A stretch of DNA of 64,000 nt, taken from Candidatus Helarchaeota archaeon (GTDB taxonomy: Archaea > Asgardarchaeota > Lokiarchaeia > Helarchaeales > HEL-GB-A). The position numbers and the translations under genes were made by a program. Below, one piece after another: positions 41,529 to 48,711 of the stretch (the stretch's first letter is position 1; each line of letters starts with the position of its first letter). Location of the stretch: NCBI GenBank assembly GCA_013375455.1, contig JABXJT010000001.1, positions 1 to 64,000 on the forward strand, in the 5' to 3' direction. The notes below the pieces were generated by a model. It ran no database searches. It saw only the letters and a list, made by a program, of their open reading frames with translations, and was not told where the DNA came from.

Positions 41529-43022
41529 ATGACTAACTTTCAGGCTAAATTAGTCGAAATTGTTGGAGCTGAAAATGTTTCCAATGATGCGGCTGTTCTA
41601 GACACTTATTTCAAACGTTATTCACGAAATTTTTTAGTTAAAACTCCAATTAAACCTCAATTTGTCGTAACTGTGCAAAACATAGATGCAATTCAGCGAA
41701 TCATAAAATTGGCGAATGATGAGGACTTCTCTATAGTACCAATTAGTTCAAAGACAAGGGATGCTAACGCAGCTGATGCTCCTCATGCAGATAAAGTAAT
41801 TATTCTTGATCTTTCGCAAATGAACGAGATTAAATATATCGATACAAGAAATCGCATGTGTATGATTGAGCCAGGGGTCACCTTTGAACAGCTTTTGCCT
41901 CTTGTGAAAAATGCTGGGCTTCGCTTATTGATGCCACTCCTTCCTGCTTGTGGCAGATCTGTTGTTACTACTGCTTTGGAGAGAGAACCTATAATCATTC
42001 CGAAATACCATTGGGATGCATCAGATCCTCTGCTCTGCACGGAAGTCATTTTTGGGACTGGTGACCTTTTTCGGACAGGAACTGCTGCAGGCCCAGGTAC
42101 AATTGAGGAACAGAGAGCCTCAGGTCAAGCTCAGGTGAATCCCCTAGGGCCAACTCAGTTCGACCCTTTCAGGCTGATTCAAAGCGCCCAAGGTAGCATT
42201 GGAATTGTTACTTGGATTAGTTTAAAATGTGAACTTCTACCAGATACAAGAAAAATGCTTTACATGCAGTCGGAGAATTTGGATGAAATTATTGAGTTTC
42301 TGTACATGCTCTTAAAACGCCGATTTGGTGATGAGCTCTTCATTGTAAATGATCTAAATTTAGCTTCTCTTTTAAGAGATTCACAGGCTGATATCGATAA
42401 ATTACGGAAGTCCATCCCAACCTGGACTCTGATCATTGGACTAGGAGGCCGTGGAACCTTCGGCAAGGATAAAATTGAGTTCTTAGTAGATGAGCTTACC
42501 GATATTGCGAAGGAACATAGAATTAAGCTCCTCTCCGAAATTAAGAACGTTTCAAATGATGATGTCATAAAACTTTTTCAAAATTGTACTGACAATCCTT
42601 GGCGGTCACGTTATTTGGGAGAATCACAGGACATCTTTTTCATTACAACTCTTGATAAAACCCCGCAATTCATAGATTCATTTAAAAAAATCGTAGAATC
42701 AACACGTTACTCCATCGATCATATTGGGATTTACATCCAACCTTTAGTACAAGGCTGTAATTGCCATTGTGAATTTAATATCTATTATGATCCGGCTGAT
42801 AACACCTCAAGAGAAAACATAAAGACACTTTTTAAAGACGCCAGCACTGCGCTAATGGAAAAAGGCGCCTTTTTCAGCCGTCCATACGGACTCTGGGCCG
42901 ATGAGGTGTACAAACGGGTCTCCCCCACGGTCGCAGAGTCCTTGCAAAAGGTGAAGGCAATTTTCGATCCAAAAAACATACTAAATCGTGGCGCATTATG
43001 CTTTAAGGAGGGTAGCGCATGA
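41529..43022 (+). CDS. FAD-linked oxidase-like subunit with degenerate FAD loop
   Basis: About 497 residues of the GlcD/PCMH family. The order of motifs is kept (V-T-V-Q-N-I-D-A-I-Q-R-I-I-K-L-A-N, then V-I-I-L-D-L-S-Q-M-N, G-V-T-F-E-Q-L-L, and a C-terminal A-I-F-D-P-K-N-I-L-N-R-G). Where other members have the glycine-rich pyrophosphate loop (R-G-G-G-x-G), this one reads V-P-I-S-S-K-T-R-D-A-N-A. An unusual C-N-C-H-C near residue 410 adds possible metal or cluster ligands. It may not hold FAD, or hold it differently. First gene of a three-gene operon; its stop overlaps the next start by ATGA. Confidence 0.75.
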   Translation: MTNFQAKLVEIVGAENVSNDAAVLDTYFKRYSRNFLVKTPIKPQFVVTVQNIDAIQRIIKLANDEDFSIVPISSKTRDANAADAPHADKVIILDLSQMNEIKYIDTRNRMCMIEPGVTFEQLLPLVKNAGLRLLMPLLPACGRSVVTTALEREPIIIPKYHWDASDPLLCTEVIFGTGDLFRTGTAAGPGTIEEQRASGQAQVNPLGPTQFDPFRLIQSAQGSIGIVTWISLKCELLPDTRKMLYMQSENLDEIIEFLYMLLKRRFGDELFIVNDLNLASLLRDSQADIDKLRKSIPTWTLIIGLGGRGTFGKDKIEFLVDELTDIAKEHRIKLLSEIKNVSNDDVIKLFQNCTDNPWRSRYLGESQDIFFITTLDKTPQFIDSFKKIVESTRYSIDHIGIYIQPLVQGCNCHCEFNIYYDPADNTSRENIKTLFKDASTALMEKGAFFSRPYGLWADEVYKRVSPTVAESLQKVKAIFDPKNILNRGALCFKEGSA

Positions 43023-44299
43023 CCATTGAGATAAAAAAACTGGTTGAATACAAGGACATCATAGAGCGATGCCTCCGTTGTAGCATGTGCAAATGGATTC
43101 CCCAAGTCCAAATAAAAAGCTGGAAATATGCTCAAGTGTGCCCCAGTATCGATGAGTATAATTTTCATACTTATTCTGGTGGAGGGCGGATGATTGTTGC
43201 CTTATCTCTTCTCACTGAGCGAATTGGCTATTCTGAAGAAATGTTGAACATTGTATATCGCTGTACATTATGTGGTGCTTGTAGTGTCAGCTGTAAATAT
43301 TTAAATGATTTGGAACCTGCTGAAGTAATTGAAGCCCTCCGTAAAAAGATTGTGGAGGACGGGCAAGGACCGCTCCCCGCCCATAAAAAATATGTCGAGG
43401 CTGTTCAATCCGTCCATAATCCCTACGGCGAACCATCATCAGAACGCTTGGCTTGGGTTCCCCCAGACGTGAAGGTGACGAAAGATGCAAAACTAGCCTA
43501 CTTTGTAGGGTGTACGGCGTCTTATCGTCGAAAGGAAATTGCTATTGCGACAGCACGCATCTTTAACAAAGTGGATATCGAATTTCAACTTCTTGGCGAG
43601 GGTGAATTCTGCTGTGGAAGTCCAATTCTACGCGCTGGCGAGGAAGAACTCTTAAAACAGCTAATAGAACGCAACATTGATGACTTCAAGGCACGAGGCA
43701 TTGAAAAAATCGTTACAAGTTGTGCTGGGTGCTATAGCACGATGAAAGCAGAATATCCACGCTACAAGAAACATGATATTGAAATCGTGCACACAAGCGA
43801 ATTACTTAAACAATTAATCGATGAGGGAAAACTAAAATTAACGAAAAAGGTTCCCTTAACTGTTACTTATCACGATCCCTGCCACTTGGGACGCTGTTCT
43901 GAACCGTATCAAGAATGGCATGGGGAGATTATGGAACCAATATCGCTCGTCCGTATCCCAGTTCCACCGAAGCCTTTACGCCAAGGCACCCACGGTTGCT
44001 ACTATCCACCACGCGATGTCTTGAAGGCAATTCCTGGCTTGAAAGTAGTTGAAATGGAACGGATTAAAGAATATTCCTATTGCTGTGGCGCTGGGGGTGG
44101 GGTGAAAGCCGCCTTCCCAGATTTCGCCCTCAATACGGCAAAGCGACGCATTGAAGAGGCAAAGGATACGGGTGCAGCAGTGTTGATTTCCTGCTGTCCC
44201 TTCTGCTCCACTAATTTACAAGATGCAATAAGGGAGAGTAATGTCGATATGAAGTTTTATGACCTAACCGAACTTGTAATGATGGCAATGGAGGATTAA
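43019..44299 (+). CDS. (Fe-S)-binding CCG-domain protein (GlpC/HdrD-like)
   Basis: A 426-residue electron-transfer protein paralogous to the one at 15753. N-terminal cluster motifs are C-L-R-C-S-M-C with a distant V-C-P, and C-T-L-C-G-A-C-S-V-S-C. Two CCG domains follow: F-C-C-G-S with S-C-A-G-C, then C-H-L-G-R, C-C-G-A-G-G-G and C-C-P-F-C. Between C-H-L-G-R and the second C-C-G is an extra segment of about 35 residues (rich in Pro, with Q-G-T-H-G-C-Y-Y-P-P) that the other paralogue lacks. It sits between two FAD-oxidase-like genes, so it probably links them electronically. Confidence 0.86.
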   Translation: MTIEIKKLVEYKDIIERCLRCSMCKWIPQVQIKSWKYAQVCPSIDEYNFHTYSGGGRMIVALSLLTERIGYSEEMLNIVYRCTLCGACSVSCKYLNDLEPAEVIEALRKKIVEDGQGPLPAHKKYVEAVQSVHNPYGEPSSERLAWVPPDVKVTKDAKLAYFVGCTASYRRKEIAIATARIFNKVDIEFQLLGEGEFCCGSPILRAGEEELLKQLIERNIDDFKARGIEKIVTSCAGCYSTMKAEYPRYKKHDIEIVHTSELLKQLIDEGKLKLTKKVPLTVTYHDPCHLGRCSEPYQEWHGEIMEPISLVRIPVPPKPLRQGTHGCYYPPRDVLKAIPGLKVVEMERIKEYSYCCGAGGGVKAAFPDFALNTAKRRIEEAKDTGAAVLISCCPFCSTNLQDAIRESNVDMKFYDLTELVMMAMED

Positions 44300-44318
44300 A
44301 CATTAAAGGTGATAGGTT

Positions 44319-45887
44319 ATGATTGAAGATAACGAATTTGAAGCTTTGGTAGAGATAGTCGGTTCTCAGAATGTCTCCCGACATGAAGCTATAATAGATA
44401 CTTATGCATTTCAGTGGTGCGCTGAAATTAACAACGTACTTGATGGCAGACCCATCTCACGATATTATATCCAGCCAGCTGCTGTTATATTACCCAGCAC
44501 GACGGAAGAAGTTCAAAAAATTGTAAAAGTTTGTAATAAATATGGGTTAAAATTTAAAGCGTTCAGCACGGGGTTAGGTCCTTGGAATTGCGTCTCAAGC
44601 GAACGAACAATCCAAGTGGACTTGCGTCGAATGAATAAAATTGTAAAAATTGATGCGAAAAATCAATATGCCGTGGTTGAACCCTATATCTCAGGCGCAC
44701 AACTCCAAGCAGAAGCCATGAAATATGGGTTAAATTGCCACATGCCTGGGGCAGGTCCGCAAGTGTCCCCGTTAGCCAGCTCTACCTCGATGTGTGGTCC
44801 AGGCTTTACCTCGGCTTCGACAGGATTTGCTGGGAGGAATGTCCTAGGGGTGGAATGGGTGTTACCATCAGGGGACCTACTTGAGTTAGGGGCATTAGGG
44901 CAGAAAAATGACCCTGACTGGTTTACTGGGGATGGTCCAGGACCGAGCCTGCGCGGAATCATGCGAGGATTCGTAGGAACTAAAAGCGGTCTGGGTATTT
45001 TCACGAAAGTTGCCACAAAGCTTTATCCCTTCCCATGCGAACCCAAATGGGAAGTCAGCGGGGAATCCCCTGATTATAATTTTGAGATTCCCAATTATAT
45101 GAAGTTGTACATCATTAATTATAAGAAATGGGAAGGCTTAACGAATGCTTTGTACAGGTTTGAAGAGGAAGAAATCGGATTCTTCTGCTACTACGCCTCT
45201 TCAGCTGCCGTGCTTGCTTCTTTCGCCAGGACTCGCGAAGAATTGGCTAGCCAATACGCCATCCACACCCGCCTGAAATATCCCCTTACCCTCATGATTA
45301 CTGCTCACTCGGCACGTGAATTCGAATACAAGAAGAAAGTTGTAGATGGCCTCATTGAAGAAACGGGCGGCAAAGATTATACAAAAAAGTTGAAGATCCG
45401 CGATGTTTGCTACGCTGAAGGCATGCGCTGCATGTACGGCTTTCACGGGTTCCTCATCACCGGATCGTTTCAGAGCACGGGTGGCTCAATGGACGCGATA
45501 GATATGGCGATTAATCTAATAAAAGCTAATATACCGTTAAAACGGCAATACATTGCAAAGAAGGTAATTGCAGATGACCGTGGGGAAGGTGCCTGGTTGG
45601 CGACTTATGAACACGGCCATTATGCACACGCGGAATTCCCAACCATGTATGATCCGACTGTTCCCGAATCTGTCATTGGATGGACGGAATACGCTCATGA
45701 ATGCGATAAATTAAGCCTTGATAATAAACTGGGGCAACCCTTCTTCATCGAAACTGATAAACAGCACGAGTGGTTCGGCCCTCACTGCATGAATTATCAT
45801 ATTTGGCTCCGAAAAATCAAAGAAGCCTTCGATCCTCAAAATACCGCCGACCCAGGATTCTACATCACTTCTAAAAAAGAATCTTAA
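44319..45887 (+). CDS. FAD-linked oxidase (GlcD-like), divergent
   Basis: A 522-residue member of the same flavoprotein family. The pyrophosphate-loop region is altered: A-F-S-T-G-L-G-P-W-N-C rather than R-G-G-G-T-G; but the second FAD-contact block, M-P-G-A-G-P-Q-V-S-P-L-A-S and G-P-G-F-T-S-A-S-T-G-F, is recognisable, as is the end A-F-D-P-Q-N-T-A-D-P-G. It may oxidise a 2-hydroxy acid or aromatic substrate and pass electrons to the CCG protein encoded 19 bases upstream. Third gene of the operon. It is followed by an IS605-derived right end. Confidence 0.8.
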   Translation: MIEDNEFEALVEIVGSQNVSRHEAIIDTYAFQWCAEINNVLDGRPISRYYIQPAAVILPSTTEEVQKIVKVCNKYGLKFKAFSTGLGPWNCVSSERTIQVDLRRMNKIVKIDAKNQYAVVEPYISGAQLQAEAMKYGLNCHMPGAGPQVSPLASSTSMCGPGFTSASTGFAGRNVLGVEWVLPSGDLLELGALGQKNDPDWFTGDGPGPSLRGIMRGFVGTKSGLGIFTKVATKLYPFPCEPKWEVSGESPDYNFEIPNYMKLYIINYKKWEGLTNALYRFEEEEIGFFCYYASSAAVLASFARTREELASQYAIHTRLKYPLTLMITAHSAREFEYKKKVVDGLIEETGGKDYTKKLKIRDVCYAEGMRCMYGFHGFLITGSFQSTGGSMDAIDMAINLIKANIPLKRQYIAKKVIADDRGEGAWLATYEHGHYAHAEFPTMYDPTVPESVIGWTEYAHECDKLSLDNKLGQPFFIETDKQHEWFGPHCMNYHIWLRKIKEAFDPQNTADPGFYITSKKES

Positions 45888-45930
45888 AATCCTTAAATGC
45901 CCTCTGACACTTAATCCCCTTTCTTTTTAG

Positions 45931-46017
45931 GCGGGAAGTCACGCCTCCGGAGATCGTGTAAGACCCGCGTTAGCAGGCAGTGGTCAAGGAACGAGGAATC
46001 CATCTACCTTTAGGTAG
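45931..46017 (+). pseudogene. tnpB 3' fragment (second copy)
   Basis: From 45931 an open frame of 28 codons, ended by TAG, reads G-S-H-A-S-G-D-R-V-R-P-A-L-A-G-S-G-Q, almost identical to the TnpB tail found in opposite orientation at 22564. An in-frame TAG immediately upstream (45928-45930) cuts it off. No RuvC-like core remains. Confidence 0.62.
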
Positions 46018-46028
46018 TGGTAGTTCAA
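45931..46028 (+). mobile_element. Solo IS605-type right end with putative omegaRNA scaffold
   Basis: About 98 bases that match, at most positions, the right end at 22559-22671 read in the other direction. The closing hairpin CTACC-TTTA-GGTAG is perfectly paired here and is followed by TGGTAGTTCAA, the usual end of an omegaRNA scaffold; the bases after 46028 (TCTTTCTATAAGCG...) would be the guide. No left end or transposase is visible, so this is a remnant or a retained RNA gene. It lies 43 bases after the FAD oxidase stop. Confidence 0.58.
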
Positions 46029-46127
46029 TCTTTCTATAAGCGATATATGACTCGCCAAGGCGGGCTTCTAATTTATCACCTTTAAATAAAATAATGGATT
46101 GGAGTTGGTAAGGCATTCTTAAGGATT

Positions 46128-46457
46128 CTACGATTCCGAACCTATGGCTAACCCTATGATTCCACCTGTTAGCATTAAAATGCAGTCTACTACATACCAC
46201 AATGTTCCTACATATACTAATCCGAGTATGACCATCAGACCAGCCGCCAATGAAAGAACGCCACCAATTGTCCTATCTTGAATAAGGAACAGACCTCCGA
46301 TAATTGCTAAAACGCACACCGCCAAGGTGTAGAAAAATTGAATCCACTGTGGAAGGACACTAAATAAACCCATTAGATATAAAATGAAAAAATAAGTATA
46401 GATTCCACCACCTGCAATGGCAATGATACCACCGACAACTCGCCCTGTTTTCGTCAA
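46128..46457 (-). CDS. Small membrane protein (109 aa, four spans)
   Basis: A 109-residue, very hydrophobic protein with four spans: residues 7-28 (V-V-G-G-I-I-A-I-A-G-G-G-I-Y-T-Y), 38-57, 63-83 and 85-106 (ending G-G-I-I-G-L-A-I-G-S). Gly-rich helices suggest tight packing. The upstream region has AAAAAAGGAGGT-like ribosome-binding sequence just before the ATG at 46457. Function unknown; isolated gene divergent from DRG. Confidence 0.6.
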   Translation of the reverse strand: MTKTGRVVGGIIAIAGGGIYTYFFILYLMGLFSVLPQWIQFFYTLAVCVLAIIGGLFLIQDRTIGGVLSLAAGLMVILGLVYVGTLWYVVDCILMLTGGIIGLAIGSES

Positions 46458-46639
46458 GGTTAATACCTCCTTTTTTTTAAGTTAGTAATAAATAATTATT
46501 ATGAATATTTAATAAGACTTTCTCCTATCTCTACTCAACTAAAGAGAAGATTTTTTATAATAAGGTTTTTCAAAAAAAGTATGCTTTATTTAATTATAGT
46601 ATCAAATTCCACCGACGATTATTGGGTGTCTTGTAATAC

Positions 46640-47788
46640 ATGGTTAATTTAGAGGAACGGATTACCGAATTAAGAGAAAGATTGAGGCAGACGGACCCTA
46701 ATAAACACACGATGAAGTCGATCTGCCAGCTCAAAGCGCAAATCGCGAAATTGGAACGGCAAAGAATGGATCGGATTTTTGAGGGCATTGGCAAGGCGTC
46801 TGCTGCGCAAGGGTTTGATGTTAAAAAAGCAGGAGACTCGAACGTGGCGATCATTGGGTTTCCGTCAGTTGGGAAGAGTACCTTATTGAATAAAGTCACG
46901 AACGCCAAAAGCAAGGTAGCCGCCTATGAATTCACGACGTTGGACGCGATCCCAGGTTTGATGGAGCATAAACACGCCAGAATCATGGTCATTGACCTCC
47001 CGGGGATCATAAAGGACGCATCAAAGGGAAAAGGGCTTGGGCGGCGTATTCTTGCCGTGGCAAAAACTTCAAACTTAATCCTTATTATGTTAGACATTTG
47101 GAACCAGCCCCACTTTCAGTACCAAATCATTCTCGATGAATTATATAATATTGGAGTCAGACTGGACCGATTTCCCCCCTTAATCTCTGTTTCTCATTTA
47201 AAATCGGGGGGAATTTCACTGGCTTCCACCGTACCGCTCACAGGCTTAACGCTCGAAATGGCTCGGGGAATTTGCCAAGAATTCAAAATTGTTAATGCAC
47301 TAATCGTTGCACACCAAGATATCACCCCGGACGATCTCATTGATCATTTCAATCACAATTGTGCCTATATCCCGTCACTGGTGGTTTGTAATAAAATGGA
47401 TATTTCCACCCCCGCCCAAGAAAAATTCCTTGAGGAGCTAGAACGCGAAGGACGCCACATAATCCGAATCTCCGCTGAAACGGGAATGAATCTCGATTTA
47501 TTAAAAGATGAAATATATCGAAAATTAGATTTAATCCGAATTTACCTTAAACCCAAGGGTTCTAAAGCGGATTTAATTGAACCACTCATCGTTCCCCGAG
47601 AGTCAGATGTGCGATACGTGGCAAGTAAGATTCATCGGGATTTTGTGGAGCGCTTTCGTTATGCTTTCGTTCAGCACGCCACCAAAGAAGAAACCGACGT
47701 TTCGCCCACCGTGGAACATCGCAAATGGAAAGTTGGGTTAAACTACACCCTGCAAGATTTTGATGTTGTACAAATCAATCTTAAATAA
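46640..47788 (+). CDS. DRG-family GTPase (developmentally regulated GTP-binding protein)
   Basis: A 382-residue Obg-superfamily GTPase of the archaeal/eukaryotic DRG branch. An N-terminal helix pair (residues 1-60) precedes the G domain with G1 G-F-P-S-V-G-K-S-T, the switch T-T-L-D-A-I-P-G, G3 D-L-P-G and G4 N-K-M-D; an S5D2L-like insert divides it. A C-terminal TGS domain begins near residue 305 (I-R-I-Y-L-K-P-K-G) and ends H-R-K-W-K-V-G-L-N-Y-T-L-Q-D. DRG proteins bind ribosomes and relieve stalls. Full length; single-copy housekeeping gene in archaea. ATG start. Confidence 0.95.
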   Translation: MVNLEERITELRERLRQTDPNKHTMKSICQLKAQIAKLERQRMDRIFEGIGKASAAQGFDVKKAGDSNVAIIGFPSVGKSTLLNKVTNAKSKVAAYEFTTLDAIPGLMEHKHARIMVIDLPGIIKDASKGKGLGRRILAVAKTSNLILIMLDIWNQPHFQYQIILDELYNIGVRLDRFPPLISVSHLKSGGISLASTVPLTGLTLEMARGICQEFKIVNALIVAHQDITPDDLIDHFNHNCAYIPSLVVCNKMDISTPAQEKFLEELEREGRHIIRISAETGMNLDLLKDEIYRKLDLIRIYLKPKGSKADLIEPLIVPRESDVRYVASKIHRDFVERFRYAFVQHATKEETDVSPTVEHRKWKVGLNYTLQDFDVVQINLK

Positions 47789-47820
47789 TACCTGGCAATA
47801 TTATTAGTTAGTTTCCTTTA

Positions 47821-48228
47821 TTAATTACTTTTATTTTCATCTTGTTCTTTTATTACTTCTCTGATTAAGTTTATGATTTCTTCTGCGATATCTAGCATTG
47901 TTTCAATCTCATTTTTTGAATATGATGTAATTGGTCCTGGAGGCTATCGCTCTTCATAATAAAATGCAGTTAATTTCCTTCCAAAGTCAAGATATTTTTG
48001 AAATTTTTTGTTAAAATTTATTGCTTCTGTAAAGAGTAACTCTAAATCATGGATTTTTTTTAAACTCCAGCCTTTTAGAATAAGAAAACCCTTTAAATAT
48101 TTCTCAACAGCTTGATGGATATGAAACAGTATTATTTCAAAGTAATTCTGCTTTGCAAGAAGTATTTTTGCAACATCTATATCCCGATTTCCTCGTTGAA
48201 CCCATTCATTAACTACTTGCTCTTTCAT
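47821..48228 (-). pseudogene. HEPN-domain protein interrupted by in-frame TAG
   Basis: The frame from ATG 48228 reads 94 codons of a HEPN domain (W-V-Q-R-G-N-R-D-I-D-V-A, then H-I-H-Q-A-V-E-K-Y-L-K-G-F-L) and meets TAG at 47944-47946. The same frame then continues for 40 more codons, P-P-G-P-I-T-S-Y-S-K-N-E-I-E, to a TAA at 47821-47823, giving the usual length of about 135. The TAG stands where relatives have Tyr in an R-Y-P motif, so a single base change (TAT or TAC to TAG) explains it. HEPN proteins are RNases or toxins in MNT/HEPN pairs. Readthrough or pyrrolysine insertion is the alternative to a nonsense mutation. Confidence 0.8.
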
Positions 48229-48544
48229 ATAAGATGATCCCTTTTTGAATTATTTCAATAACAAAATCGTCTCCTATCCTAAGCCGCTCCTCTAACTCAT
48301 CAGGGGTATATACAAAAGGCGATACGGGTATTTTGCGATTAGGATTATAAATTAACCGCTTAACTCTAACAATCCTATCAACCCTTCTTTTTTTTGTATC
48401 TTTTAAAATCAATATATCAATGTCACTATCTTCTGTAGGCGTACCATAAGCATAAGATCCAAATAAAATAATTTTCAGAGGAACATATTCGTGTTTTAAC
48501 TTCTCAATAACTTCGGATAATATTTCTTTTACATCACTTTGCAT
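48209..48544 (-). CDS. MNT-type nucleotidyltransferase (antitoxin-like)
   Basis: A 111-residue minimal nucleotidyltransferase with the signature G-S-Y-A-Y-G-T-P-T-E-D-S-D-I-D (GSx10DxD) near residues 33-47; the two Asp hold the catalytic metal. In MntA-HepT systems this partner transfers AMP to a Tyr of the HEPN toxin to silence it. It precedes the HEPN frame and overlaps it by 20 bases, the usual gene order. ATG start at 48544. Codon use is AT-rich. Since the HEPN partner is broken by a TAG, the pair may be decaying, or the MNT gene alone is retained. Confidence 0.86.
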   Translation of the reverse strand: MQSDVKEILSEVIEKLKHEYVPLKIILFGSYAYGTPTEDSDIDILILKDTKKRRVDRIVRVKRLIYNPNRKIPVSPFVYTPDELEERLRIGDDFVIEIIQKGIILYERASS

Positions 48545-48711
48545 TTCATACTAACCTTATTTGAACTGAATTATTCAATCCTCTTATTTTAATACTTGAT
48601 AGGGCCAGTCTTGAATCTTAATCATTTTTTGTTAAGAAATTCTGCTGAAACCACGCTATTTAACAAGGGTGAGTAGTATTTTAATTTGTCCAAATACAAG
48701 TAATTTTTCCA

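Noticed and set aside
47944..47946. Genome-wide TAG reassignment
   Set aside because: TAG ends other intact genes in the window (for example at 1102-1104 and 31624-31626), so a general recoding is unlikely; only local readthrough or mutation remains.
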